Part shown: one piece after another, positions 32,408 to 41,574 of the stretch
Layout of the letters: each line of letters starts with the position of its first letter
How positions within the stretch are numbered: position 1 is the stretch's first letter
Assembly (NCBI RefSeq): GCF_025566985.1
Contig: NZ_JAOQJD010000005.1
Coordinates: 1-64,000, forward strand
Direction: 5' to 3'
Origin: Aedoeadaptatus acetigenes
GTDB lineage: Bacteria > Bacillota > Clostridia > Tissierellales > Peptoniphilaceae
Length of the DNA: 64,000 nt
The notes under the pieces: generated by a model
What the model saw: only the letters and a program-made list of their open reading frames with translations
Told to the model about the DNA's origin: nothing
The model's database searches: none
Made by a program: the position numbers and the translations under genes

Positions 32408-33838
32408 ATGAATCTGACCCAATTAAGCGGCTTGGAAACCAGACAACTTTTCCTCGACGGGAAAATCACCTGTACGGAATTGGTAGAAGCCTATTTAGAA
32501 AACATCAAGCGGGACGAAGAGGATTTAAACGTCTTTATTACCCTCACCGACGAAATCGCCCTTGAAAAGGCCAAGGAACTGGACGAAAAGCGAGAAAAAG
32601 GCGAAGAACTCGGCAAAATGGCCGGCATGGTCGTCACCCTGAAAGACAATATCGCCATGAAAGACGTCCTCATGACCTGCGCCTCGAAAATGCTCGCGGA
32701 CTTCGTTTCGCCCTACGACGCCGTGGTTACCACGAAGTTAAAAGCGGCGGATGCCATTATTATCGGCAAGGTCAACTTGGATGAATTCGCCATGGGCTCC
32801 TCCACGAAGACATCGTACTTCGGCACGACGAAAAATCCCGTGGACCGAACCCGCGTATCCGGCGGTTCCTCCGGCGGAAGCGCGGCAGCTGTGGCGGCAA
32901 ACTTCTGCTCCATCAGCTTGGGAACCGACACCGGCGGATCCGTGCGTCAACCGGCGTCCTTCTGCGGCGTCGTGGGCATGAAGCCTTCCCACGGGAGCAT
33001 TTCCCGCTACGGCGTGTCTTCCATGGCCAACACCTTCGATCAAGTGGGCGTCTTGGCCCACACCGTCGACGATGTGGAATACGTCCTGGAAATTTTGGAA
33101 GGCTCCGACTTGCGCGACGCCACCTGCATCGGCAATGATTCTCTGAACGCCGAAGCCGTAAAAGCGGCGAAGCCTTTAAGCCAATTAAAAGTCGCCATTC
33201 CCGACACCTTTAAGACCTTCGAAGTGGAAGAGCCCGTGAGAGACGCCTTCCAACGCACCGTGGACTTTATGCGGGATCAGGGCGCTGAAGTGGAATACGT
33301 CCACATCGCCAGCTTGGATCTGGCCATCGCCGTGTACCATATTTTGGTCAACGGCGAAATCGCACCAAACATGAGTCGTTTCGACGGCATCTTATACGGC
33401 TTTATCGCCGACGATTACGACAATATCGACGAGCTCTACATCAAAACCCGCAGCGAAGGCTTCGGCGACGAAGTGAAGCGCCGGATTATGATCGGCTCCT
33501 ATATTATGAGCATGGATCACTCCAAGGAATACTTCGAGCAATCCCTGGAAATGCGTCACTGCATGATGAGTGAATTCAACGAAGTATTTGAAACCCACGA
33601 CGTGATCCTCTGTCCCACGTCGCCGACGGTGGCGTTGCCCATCGACAAAAACATGACGCCGGTACAAATCTACATGCTGGATTTGTTTACCGTTCCCGTC
33701 AACCTTATCGGTACCGGCGGCATTAGCGTGCCCGCATCGACGAAAGACGGACTTCCCGTAGGGATTCAAATCATTCCGAAAAAGAGCCACGACAATCAAG
33801 CCATTGCCACGGCGAAAGAATTGGAGGGAAATATCTAA
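32408..33838 (+). CDS. gatA: Asp/Glu-tRNA amidotransferase subunit A
   Basis: A 476-residue amidase-signature subunit that releases ammonia from glutamine. The catalytic Lys lies in TLKDNIAMKD, and the cis-Ser/Ser pair in VSGGSSGGSAAAVAANF and GTDTGGSVRQPASFCG. It forms GatCAB with its neighbours, converting Glu-tRNA-Gln (and possibly Asp-tRNA-Asn) to the amide forms. The GGAGG site is 5-6 bases upstream. Confidence 0.95.
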   Translation: MNLTQLSGLETRQLFLDGKITCTELVEAYLENIKRDEEDLNVFITLTDEIALEKAKELDEKREKGEELGKMAGMVVTLKDNIAMKDVLMTCASKMLADFVSPYDAVVTTKLKAADAIIIGKVNLDEFAMGSSTKTSYFGTTKNPVDRTRVSGGSSGGSAAAVAANFCSISLGTDTGGSVRQPASFCGVVGMKPSHGSISRYGVSSMANTFDQVGVLAHTVDDVEYVLEILEGSDLRDATCIGNDSLNAEAVKAAKPLSQLKVAIPDTFKTFEVEEPVRDAFQRTVDFMRDQGAEVEYVHIASLDLAIAVYHILVNGEIAPNMSRFDGILYGFIADDYDNIDELYIKTRSEGFGDEVKRRIMIGSYIMSMDHSKEYFEQSLEMRHCMMSEFNEVFETHDVILCPTSPTVALPIDKNMTPVQIYMLDLFTVPVNLIGTGGISVPASTKDGLPVGIQIIPKKSHDNQAIATAKELEGNI

Positions 33839-35265
33839 TGGGTTACAAGACAATCGTGGGATTGGAAATCCACGTCGAATTATCCACAAAGACCAAAGCC
33901 TTCTGCGGCTGTGAAAATGCCTACGGCAGAGAGCCCAACACCTGCACCTGCCCGGTATGCTTGGGCCTTCCCGGCGCCACCCCTGTGTTGAACAAGGGCG
34001 CCGTGGAGCGGGCCATTGAAATCGCCACGGCCTTTCACATGCGTATCAATCATAAATCCACCTTCTCCAGAAAGAATTACTTCTATCCCGACTTAACCAA
34101 GGGCTATCAAATTACCCAAACGGACGAGGCCGTGGCCAACGACGGTTACATTGAAATCGAAACCGATGACGGTCCGAAAAAGATCGGCATCCATCAAATT
34201 CAACTGGAAGAAGACACGGGCAAGAGTCTCCACACGGAAAACGGCACCACCCTCATGGACTACAACCGCTGCGGCGTGCCCTTGGTGGAAATCGTCTCCG
34301 ATCCGGACATGGCGTCGGGCCTGGAAGCGCGCCTGTTCTTGGAAAAGCTGAGAAATACCCTGCGCTATCTGGAAGTCAGCGACGTGAAGATGGAAGAAGG
34401 CTCCCTGCGCTGCGACGTGAATGTCAATATTAAGAACACGGAAACCGGGGAGCGAAGCGCCATTTCCGAAGTGAAGAATCTGAACTCCTTCCGCGCCGTT
34501 GAAAAGGCCATCGACTACGAAGTGGCCCGCCAAATCGAGCTCATGGAAAAGGGCGAGACGGAACTTCGCGCCACCCGCCGCTGGGACGACGCGGAAAACA
34601 AAACCGTGGTTATGCGCGTAAAATACACGGCCAGCGACTATCGCTTCGCCCCGGAAGGAGACTTGGGCCCGCTGTTTATCGACGACGAATGGATCGAAAA
34701 GGTGCGCGCAGGCATGGCGGAGCTTCCCGATGTGAAGATCGCCCGCTTTATGGACACCTACGGCTTGAAAGAATACGACGCGAAAGTTATTTGCGGTTCG
34801 AAAAAAGTTGCCGACTTCTATGAAGAAGTGGCGAAGCACTTTACGGACTACGACATGCTTTCCAATTGGTTTATGACGGAATTTCTGCGCCGTGTGGAAG
34901 TCTCCGACGAGGGGGAAATGAATGTTCCCTTCGAAGGAAAAGATTTCGCCTACCTGCTCGAGCAAATTAAATCCGGCAAGATCAACAACAATGCCGGGAA
35001 GAAAGTCTTCCGCAAAATGTGCGAAGAAGGCAAGAAGCCCAAGGCAATCATCGAGGAAGAGGGTCTCGTACAAATCGGCGACGCGTCTGAAATCGAAGCC
35101 ATGGTCAAGGAAGTCTTGGAAGAGAATCCCGAGTCCGTGGAACAATTTAAGGCGGGCAAGGACCGCGTCGTCGGCTTCCTCGTGGGCCAAGTGATGAAGA
35201 AAAGTCGCGGCAAGGCCAATCCTCAAATGGCCAACGAAATGCTCGTGAAATTTCTTAAGCAATAA
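33838..35265 (+). CDS. gatB: Asp/Glu-tRNA amidotransferase subunit B
   Basis: A 475-residue tRNA-binding kinase/transamidase subunit. The N-terminus VGLEIHVELSTKTKAFCGC carries the zinc Cys residues, with the second pair in CTCPVCLGLPG. SRKNYFYPDLTKGYQIT is a family signature. A C-terminal YqeY-like helical tail is present. The ATG overlaps the gatA stop by one base. Confidence 0.95.
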   Translation: MGYKTIVGLEIHVELSTKTKAFCGCENAYGREPNTCTCPVCLGLPGATPVLNKGAVERAIEIATAFHMRINHKSTFSRKNYFYPDLTKGYQITQTDEAVANDGYIEIETDDGPKKIGIHQIQLEEDTGKSLHTENGTTLMDYNRCGVPLVEIVSDPDMASGLEARLFLEKLRNTLRYLEVSDVKMEEGSLRCDVNVNIKNTETGERSAISEVKNLNSFRAVEKAIDYEVARQIELMEKGETELRATRRWDDAENKTVVMRVKYTASDYRFAPEGDLGPLFIDDEWIEKVRAGMAELPDVKIARFMDTYGLKEYDAKVICGSKKVADFYEEVAKHFTDYDMLSNWFMTEFLRRVEVSDEGEMNVPFEGKDFAYLLEQIKSGKINNNAGKKVFRKMCEEGKKPKAIIEEEGLVQIGDASEIEAMVKEVLEENPESVEQFKAGKDRVVGFLVGQVMKKSRGKANPQMANEMLVKFLKQ

Positions 35266-35280
35266 AAAGGGGAATGTTCA

Positions 35281-35892
35281 GTGGAACGTGTGATCACCTC
35301 GGCCATCACCGATTACGGGTACCTGGCCGTCTTCGCATTGATTTTTATTGAAAATGTGTTTCCGCCCATTCCATCGGAAGTGATTTTGCTCCTCGGCGGC
35401 TTCTTCGTCGGGCGGGGCAATCTCGCCTTTCTTCCCACCACCTTGGCGGCCACGGCGGGATCCCTTTTAGGCGCTTACATTCTCTACGGAATCGGGCGCC
35501 TGGTTCCCACGGAAAAAATTTACGACTCCGCCGAGCACGGTTGGATGGGAAGGCTGGGCTTTAAGAAAAAAGAAATCATGGGCGTGGTAAACACGTTCGA
35601 GCACAAGGGGAAGGCCCTCGTCCTCGTCGGCCGCTGCGTGCCCGTGGTTCGTAGCCTGATTTCCATTCCCGCCGGCATGGTATCCATGCGGCTTTCCGTG
35701 TTTTCCTTACTTACGGCGGCGGGTTCCTTCGTATGGAACTGCGTGCTCACTTTTCTCGGCTACAAAACCGGCGAAAATTGGCACGTGATCCTCACCTATT
35801 TGGATTACTATAAATACGCCATCGTGGCTCTCTTGGCGGTATTGGCCGTGGGCTACTTGATTTGGCATTTTAAACAAAAGGATGCAGAATGA
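35281..35892 (+). CDS. DedA-family membrane protein
   Basis: A 203-residue membrane protein of the DedA/VTT group, linked to lipid (undecaprenyl phosphate or phospholipid) flipping. It has the family opening VFALIFIENVFPPIPSEVILLLGGF, the conserved GRCVPVVRSLISIPAGM motif with its two Arg, and four to five membrane helices. The start is GTG at 35281 behind AAGGGGAATG. It overlaps the following gene by 4 bp. Confidence 0.92.
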   Translation: MERVITSAITDYGYLAVFALIFIENVFPPIPSEVILLLGGFFVGRGNLAFLPTTLAATAGSLLGAYILYGIGRLVPTEKIYDSAEHGWMGRLGFKKKEIMGVVNTFEHKGKALVLVGRCVPVVRSLISIPAGMVSMRLSVFSLLTAAGSFVWNCVLTFLGYKTGENWHVILTYLDYYKYAIVALLAVLAVGYLIWHFKQKDAE

Positions 35893-37085
35893 AATATAAA
35901 CGCATGGAAGAAGCGATTTTTCTTAACAGGGAAAATCGCTTCATTGCTATGGTAGAAAAAAACGGGGAAAGGATTCGGGTTCACGTGCCCAATACCGGGC
36001 GATGTCGTGAGCTATTCGTTCCCGGTGCAAACGTGCTTCTCGAGGGGGCTGATCCTGCGAAGAAGCGAAAGACGCCATACAGTCTGGTCACCGTTTATAA
36101 GGGAGAAAATCCCATAAACATCGACTCACAGGCCCCCAATCAATTGGCGGCGGAGTATTTCGACGGCGCGCCTTATCTAAAGGGCTTCGGGAAAATCACG
36201 TCCTATGAGCGGGAAGTAAAGCACGACGACAGTCGCTTCGACTTTTATCTCAAAGGAACAGAGGGCGAGGGCTTTTTGGAAGTGAAGGGCGTCACCTTGG
36301 AAGAAGACGGCCTGGCGAAATTTCCCGACGCGCCCACGGTGCGCGGCGCGAAGCACATCCGAGAACTCGGCGAGATGGCCGAGGCGGGCGGATGCTGTGG
36401 CGTCTTGTTTGTGGTGCAGATGAAAGGCATATGGGGCTTTACACCTAACGAAGAGACGGACCCTGAATTTACCGCGGCACTAAGAAAAGCGGAAGCAAAG
36501 GGGCTTCATATTTTCGTCGCGGATACAATCGTCGACGGGGCGGAGATGGCCATGGACAAAGCCGTGCCTTACTTCAGAAAAATGCCTCTCGCTCTCGTGA
36601 AGGCAAGAGAAGAAGATTTGCCTCGCGTCGTAAACCTGATCGACGAGGCTCGAGTCGCCTTAAAGGCCGACGGCGTGGATCAATGGCAGGGAAAGGATCC
36701 CATGCCGGAAGATCTCTCGGAAAATATTAAAGCCGGCTGTTGCTATTTCTTTAAAGACGATGACGTCGTCGGCATGGCCGTGTTAAAAGAAGGGGCGGAC
36801 CCAACGTACGATCAAATCGACGGCAAGTGGCTTACGGAAGGCGATTACCTCACTGTCCATCAATTCGTCGTCGCCGAAAACAAAAGGGGTGAGGGCATGA
36901 GCCGGCGCATGATGGAGCGGATTTTCGCCGATGCAAAGTTAAAGAAGATTCCCGCCATTCGCATCGACACCCACGCCGATAATTTCCGGATGCGGGGTTT
37001 AATCGAGTCCGCGGGCTTTACCTATTGCGGTGTCATTACCGTGGCCGACGGCACCGAGCGGGTGGCCTACGAGCAGGTGATATGA
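35889..37085 (+). CDS. SfsA-GNAT fusion protein
   Basis: A 398-residue two-domain protein. Residues about 1-228 are SfsA, an OB-plus-nuclease-fold DNA-binding protein named after sugar fermentation stimulation (VPNTGRCRELFVPGANVLLE, FLEVKGVTLEE, HIRELGEMAEAG). Residues about 230-398 are a GNAT acetyltransferase (LALVKAREEDLPRVVNLID; acetyl-CoA loop VVAENKRGEGMSRRMMERIF). SfsA is normally a stand-alone protein of about 230 residues. No stop or frameshift separates the parts, so the fusion seems real. It overlaps cbiA by 4 bp. Confidence 0.88.
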   Translation: MKYKRMEEAIFLNRENRFIAMVEKNGERIRVHVPNTGRCRELFVPGANVLLEGADPAKKRKTPYSLVTVYKGENPINIDSQAPNQLAAEYFDGAPYLKGFGKITSYEREVKHDDSRFDFYLKGTEGEGFLEVKGVTLEEDGLAKFPDAPTVRGAKHIRELGEMAEAGGCCGVLFVVQMKGIWGFTPNEETDPEFTAALRKAEAKGLHIFVADTIVDGAEMAMDKAVPYFRKMPLALVKAREEDLPRVVNLIDEARVALKADGVDQWQGKDPMPEDLSENIKAGCCYFFKDDDVVGMAVLKEGADPTYDQIDGKWLTEGDYLTVHQFVVAENKRGEGMSRRMMERIFADAKLKKIPAIRIDTHADNFRMRGLIESAGFTYCGVITVADGTERVAYEQVI

Positions 37086-38407
37086 TGAAGCGCATGTTAT
37101 TATCCGCAGGCCATTCCGGTGCGGGAAAGACCTCCATCACCATGGGGATCATCGGCGCCCTCATTCGCCGGGGAATGACGGTAGCATCGGCGAAGATCGG
37201 GCCCGATTACATCGACCCTATGTATCATCGGGCGCTCGGGGCCTACGGCGTGAACCTGGATCGTCATTTGATGGATGACGATTACATTCTTCACCTTATG
37301 GCGCAGTTGGAGAAAAAGGACGTCATTGTCATGGAAGGGGCCATGGGCTACTACGACGGCATGGCCACCACGACAGCTTGTTCGGCGGCGGAGATGGCGA
37401 ATTTCACCAAGACGCCGACGATTTTCATCGCATCGGGACGAGGAAAAGGCGCGAGCCTCGGCGCGGAGCTTCAGGGATTTTTAAATTATGGGGAAAATAC
37501 CATTTCAGGCGTAATTTTAAATCACACGAAGCCCGCCATGGCCTCTTACTACGAAAAAATCATTAAAGAAGCCACGGGACTTCCCCTCTTCGGCAGCATT
37601 CCCGATTTGGATCGGGATTTGCCCGAGCGCCACTTGGGCCTGCACCGACCGGAGGAGATCGAAAACTTTCGCGCATTCGCCGAAAATTGGGCGGATGTCG
37701 TGGAAAACTATGTGGATTTAGATAAGCTCCTCGCCGCCTGTGCGGCAAAGTCCGTATGTCGTGAAATGGCGATGAATCCTTTGCGAAAAAAAATTCCCGT
37801 GGCCATTGCAAAAGACGAAGCCTTTTTCTTTTATTACGAAGACGTCCTCGACGATCTCGCCGAGCGCGGCGTGGAATGGATTCCCTTTTCGCCCCTCGCG
37901 GATCCTCTGCCGAAAGGGATCTGCGGCGTCTATTTGGGCGGCGGCTATCCGGAGCTTCACAAAGAAGCCTTGGCGAAAAATAAAACCCTTGCCTGGGATT
38001 TAAAATCTTTCGTCGAAAGTGGCGGCGTCATCGTAGCCGAGAGCGGCGGCTTTATGAGCCTTCTTGAAAAAATCGACGGCAGCGAAGCCTTCGGACTTTT
38101 TCACGGCGAGGCGAAGATGACCGATCGCCTGCAGCACTTCGGCTATCAAGTGATCACGGCGGAAGAAGACGGTCTTCTGTTGAAGGCAGGCGAGTCGGCT
38201 CCCGTCCACGAATTTCATTACAGCGCCGCCGATGAGGAGGGGGAAGACCTTCTCATCCAAAAGCCGAGCGGCAGGGGAGAGAGGCGAACGGCCTACCATG
38301 GGAAAAATGTTTATGCAGGTTATCCGCAACTTCACTTAAGCGGCAACGAGAGACTTAGAGAGAATTTTCTTGAGGCATTAAAGGAGGCGACACCGTGGCA
38401 GGGTTAA
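37082..38407 (+). CDS. cbiA: cobyrinate a,c-diamide synthase with altered glutaminase site
   Basis: A 441-residue enzyme that amidates two carboxylates of cobyrinate in B12 synthesis. The N-terminal ATPase has GHSGAGKTSITMGII (about 9-23) and KIGPDYIDPMYH. The C-terminal class I glutaminase is recognisable (GVYLGGGYPELH), but the nucleophile Cys of the AECGG motif is Ser321 (AESGGFMSLLE). The catalytic His of the YxHxH motif is Gln416 (AGYPQLHLSGN). Glutamine hydrolysis should therefore be lost, and the enzyme may use free ammonia. The second ATG at 37085 is also possible. It is followed by cobQ with a 13-bp overlap. Confidence 0.9.
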   Translation: MMKRMLLSAGHSGAGKTSITMGIIGALIRRGMTVASAKIGPDYIDPMYHRALGAYGVNLDRHLMDDDYILHLMAQLEKKDVIVMEGAMGYYDGMATTTACSAAEMANFTKTPTIFIASGRGKGASLGAELQGFLNYGENTISGVILNHTKPAMASYYEKIIKEATGLPLFGSIPDLDRDLPERHLGLHRPEEIENFRAFAENWADVVENYVDLDKLLAACAAKSVCREMAMNPLRKKIPVAIAKDEAFFFYYEDVLDDLAERGVEWIPFSPLADPLPKGICGVYLGGGYPELHKEALAKNKTLAWDLKSFVESGGVIVAESGGFMSLLEKIDGSEAFGLFHGEAKMTDRLQHFGYQVITAEEDGLLLKAGESAPVHEFHYSAADEEGEDLLIQKPSGRGERRTAYHGKNVYAGYPQLHLSGNERLRENFLEALKEATPWQG

Positions 38408-39867
38408 TGGTATTGGGAACGGCGTCCAACGCGGGGAAGAGTGCCATGGTGGCGGCGCTCCTTCGCATTTACGCCAACAGAGGCTACCGGGTGGCGCCCT
38501 TTAAGGCACAGAACATGGCACTGAACAGCGGCATCACCGACGACGGATCGGAAATCGGGCGGGCGCAAATCGTGCAGGCGGAGGCGGCGCGGATACCCGC
38601 CGACGTGCGCATGAATCCGATCCTCTTAAAGCCCACGGCGCCGGGAGTGAGCCAGGTCATCGTAAATGGCCGCGTCTACAAAAATCTCGAGACCCGCGCC
38701 TACTACGCCGAAAAGAAGAAGCTATTTCCCAAGGCCCTGGCGGCCTACGAATCCTTGGCCGATGAATTTGACTTCGTCTTGTGCGAAGGAGCGGGGAGCG
38801 CATCGGAGATCAATTTAAAAAGCGTGGACATGGTAAACATGGGCTTCGCCAAGGCGGCGGACATTCCCGCCATTCTCATCGCCGACATCGATCGAGGTGG
38901 CATGTTCGCCTCTGTGGTAGGGACATGGGAGCTTTTCGATGACGACGAGCGAAGAAGGCTCAAGGGCATCGTCGTGAACCGCTTCCGTGGCGACGTGTCC
39001 ATACTGGAGCCGGGCCTCAAAATTTTAGAGGAGCGCACCGGCGTTCCCGTCCTCGGCGTCGTGCCCTATGCCGACGTGCGATTGGAGGCGGAAGATTCCC
39101 TGGCCATGGAATTCCACGAGACGGATCGTGCATCCGTGGACATCGCCGTCATTCGCCTTCCCCACATCTCCAATGTCACCGACGTGGCGCCTTTTCAAAT
39201 GATGGCCGATGTTTCCGTTCGCGCCATTACGCGAGTGGGAGAATTCGGCGAGCCGGATCTCTTGATCATCCCCGGGACGAAAAACACCATGGCCGACTTA
39301 AAATGGCTGAAAGAAACGGGGATCTATGCCCGAATTTTGCGCCACGCCGAAAAAGGAGGCATTATCTTTTCCATTTGCGGCGGCTTTCAAATGATGGGAG
39401 ACACCCTTTCCGATCCGGAGGGAGTGGAAAGCGGCGGCACCATGGAGGGGCTCAAGCTCTTTCCCATGGACACCATCTTTTCAAAAGAAAAGAAGCAGTG
39501 CCGCGTGGAAACGACGATTTCCCCTTCCGAGGGCCTGCTGAAAAATCTGAGCGGAAAAAAAGTGGCGGGCTATGAAATTCATATGGGGCAAAGCGAGATA
39601 AAAGAGGCGGGCGAAATAAAAAGACTGACAGAAACCGGCGGCGTGGTAAAAAACGGCCGCCTCTACGGCACCTACATTCACGGTTTTTTCGACGCTCCTC
39701 ACATCGCCGAAGAGATCGTGGCCGCACTAAAGAAGGAAAAAAATCTGCCGCCGAAAGTAGCGATGGACTACGCCGCCTTTAAAGACAGCCAGATCGAAAA
39801 ATTGGCATCCGTGGTGGAAGAGGCACTGGATATGAAGAAGCTGGACGAAATTTTGGGCTTGTTGTAA
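38395..39867 (+). CDS. cobQ: cobyric acid synthase
   Basis: A 490-residue amidotransferase that adds the last four amides to adenosylcobyrinate diamide. The N-terminal ATPase has GTASNAGKSAMVAALLRI and the family block PFKAQNMALNSG. The C-terminal glutaminase keeps Cys in FSICGGFQMMGD and His in YGTYIHGFFD, unlike its upstream neighbour. The start is GTG at 38395 behind AAGGAGGCG. No other cobalamin genes are nearby apart from the precorrin-2 operon at 22-25 kb. Confidence 0.93.
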   Translation: MAGLMVLGTASNAGKSAMVAALLRIYANRGYRVAPFKAQNMALNSGITDDGSEIGRAQIVQAEAARIPADVRMNPILLKPTAPGVSQVIVNGRVYKNLETRAYYAEKKKLFPKALAAYESLADEFDFVLCEGAGSASEINLKSVDMVNMGFAKAADIPAILIADIDRGGMFASVVGTWELFDDDERRRLKGIVVNRFRGDVSILEPGLKILEERTGVPVLGVVPYADVRLEAEDSLAMEFHETDRASVDIAVIRLPHISNVTDVAPFQMMADVSVRAITRVGEFGEPDLLIIPGTKNTMADLKWLKETGIYARILRHAEKGGIIFSICGGFQMMGDTLSDPEGVESGGTMEGLKLFPMDTIFSKEKKQCRVETTISPSEGLLKNLSGKKVAGYEIHMGQSEIKEAGEIKRLTETGGVVKNGRLYGTYIHGFFDAPHIAEEIVAALKKEKNLPPKVAMDYAAFKDSQIEKLASVVEEALDMKKLDEILGLL

Positions 39868-39880
39868 AGGGAGGCGACCA

Positions 39881-40543
39881 TTGAAGATACTGATGATCGA
39901 AGACGACGAGACCATCGTCTACGGCGTGAAAACTTATCTGGCTCGGTACGACATGGAAGTGGTGGCGGCGGGTCGATTGGGCGATGTGGGCGAAGAGCAA
40001 ATTCGCTCCGCCGATCTGCTCATTCTCGATGTAAATCTTCCCGACGGATCGGGTTTCGATTTCTTAAATTGGGTCCGTTCCTTTTCTAAACTGCCCATTC
40101 TCATGCTTACGGTAAAAGGCGACGAGGACTATGTCGTGAAAGGCTTATCTCAAGGGGCCGATGAATACGTGGCGAAGCCATTTTCCCTTCCCGTATTGAA
40201 GGCGCGAATTGACAATCTTTTTAAGCGCCTCGGACCGGAAGAAGAGTCCATGGAATTTAAAGAGTTGATCTTAGACAGGCAATCGAAGATGGCGATTTTG
40301 CGGGGCAAAGCCGTGGACTTGAATAGGCAGGAATTTGATCTGCTGGCCATGCTATTGGCAAATCGAGGCAGACAATTGTTGCGAAGCCAATTAATCGACG
40401 AGGTGTGGGGCTTTGGCGACGAAGTTAACGATAATACACTCACCGTCGCCGTGAAGCGCCTTCGCAAGAAGCTGGGACCTTACGGCCATTTTATAAAAAC
40501 TGTGCGGGGCATGGGCTATTTTTGGGAGGATGGCGATGACTAA
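39881..40543 (+). CDS. OmpR-family response regulator
   Basis: A 220-residue regulator. The receiver domain has the acidic pair near residues 7-9, phospho-acceptor Asp50 in LLILDVNLPDG and Lys in VAKPFSL. The C-terminal winged helix is PhoB/OmpR type (DLNRQEFDLLAMLLANRGR, then VAVKRLRKKL and KTVRGMGYFW). The start is TTG at 39881 behind GGGAGG. It is co-transcribed with the kinase and ABC exporter genes that follow. The direct repeat at 41518-41535 is a likely binding site. Confidence 0.92.
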   Translation: MKILMIEDDETIVYGVKTYLARYDMEVVAAGRLGDVGEEQIRSADLLILDVNLPDGSGFDFLNWVRSFSKLPILMLTVKGDEDYVVKGLSQGADEYVAKPFSLPVLKARIDNLFKRLGPEEESMEFKELILDRQSKMAILRGKAVDLNRQEFDLLAMLLANRGRQLLRSQLIDEVWGFGDEVNDNTLTVAVKRLRKKLGPYGHFIKTVRGMGYFWEDGDD

Positions 40544-41501
40544 AAGACAGACCCTATTGATCCTATCGCTAAATCTCGTCCTTTCCATGGTTGTAGTTGC
40601 TTTCTTTCCACGCTTCGATTGGTTGACCGTCGCGCTATTTTTTATGATTAACGGAGGGCTCTACTTTGCCATCGATTGCTTTGAAGGGAATGCTTCCATG
40701 GAAGTTGAAGAGAAAATCGACGACATGATCCGCCTCCTACATAGTTCGGATCCGGAGTCTCGAGTCGATGAGGCCGAAGAAGACGATTTTTCTAAGCTGA
40801 GAGATGAAATCGTGAAGATGACATCAGAAAATAAGCGCATCGCTCAAGAGGCTGAGAACCGTCGCGTTCAACTGACGGAGTATACGGAAGATATCGCCCA
40901 TCAAATCAAGACGCCAATTACAGGCACCTTGCTTATGCTGGATCTCATCGACGATGCATCGGACAAAGAGGCCCTTGAACGTATGGGCCGATCCATGGAG
41001 CGCCTCTTGGGCCTTTCCGATGCGCTACTTAAATTGGCGGCGGTGGACAGTGATGTGGTGGCGATGAAAAAAGAAGCGGTCGACGGCATGGAGCTGGCGA
41101 CAACCGTGGCGGAAGGATTGGAAAATGCCTTCGCAAGAGAAAAGATCCCTTGCACTATTTATGGCGAATCAGTGGCTCTCTATTGTGATAAGAAATGGAC
41201 CTACGAAGCCCTGTTTAATCTCGCGAAGAACGGCATGGAAGCGTCCAAAGAAAGAGGCATCGCCATGACTTTTATAAAAACCAATGTCTACAAATCCATT
41301 GTCGTCGAAGATTTCGGCGAAGGCATGGATCGGGACACCTTGGAACAAGCATTTCGGCGCTTTTATAAAAAAGATCCCAACACATCCGGCTTTGGAATCG
41401 GCCTCCCCATGGCAAGGGCGATTATGAAAAGACAAGGCGGCGATCTCCTCTATACAAAAGGCAAGGAATCAAATCGATTTGAGTTGCGCTTTTACGAATA
41501 G
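40536..41501 (+). CDS. sensor histidine kinase (BceS-like, intramembrane-sensing)
   Basis: A 321-residue kinase. Two closely spaced N-terminal membrane helices (about 7-24 and 30-46) leave almost no outside domain, as in kinases that sense through a partner ABC transporter. The H-box TEDIAHQIKTPITG (His about 122), N-box LFNLAKNGMEAS and G-box VEDFGEGMDRD with GFGIGLPMA are all present. The start at 40536 is chosen because GGAGG directly abuts the earlier ATG at 40530. It phosphorylates the upstream regulator. Confidence 0.9.
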   Translation: MTKRQTLLILSLNLVLSMVVVAFFPRFDWLTVALFFMINGGLYFAIDCFEGNASMEVEEKIDDMIRLLHSSDPESRVDEAEEDDFSKLRDEIVKMTSENKRIAQEAENRRVQLTEYTEDIAHQIKTPITGTLLMLDLIDDASDKEALERMGRSMERLLGLSDALLKLAAVDSDVVAMKKEAVDGMELATTVAEGLENAFAREKIPCTIYGESVALYCDKKWTYEALFNLAKNGMEASKERGIAMTFIKTNVYKSIVVEDFGEGMDRDTLEQAFRRFYKKDPNTSGFGIGLPMARAIMKRQGGDLLYTKGKESNRFELRFYE

Positions 41502-41517
41502 ACGAGGCGCAGGTACT

Positions 41518-41535
41518 CGGTCACCGACCGGTCAC
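41518..41535 (+). promoter_or_regulatory. direct-repeat operator before the ABC transporter genes
   Basis: CGGTCAC occurs at 41518-41524 and 41529-41535, starts 11 bp apart, one helical turn. OmpR/PhoB-type regulators bind such direct repeats. It lies about 40 bp before the ABC ATPase ATG (41575), so it probably lets the cognate regulator activate the transporter genes. Confidence 0.55.
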
Positions 41536-41574
41536 TTTCACTTGATATCGTAGGCTCAGAAAAGGAGGAAGCCT

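Noticed and set aside
34093..35262. Long reading frame on the minus strand of gatB
   Set aside because: Antisense shadow of gatB, with the same reasoning as for ppsA.
36995..37085. Cobalamin riboswitch before cbiA/cobQ
   Set aside because: cbiA overlaps the upstream gene and no room or B12-box-like sequence is present.
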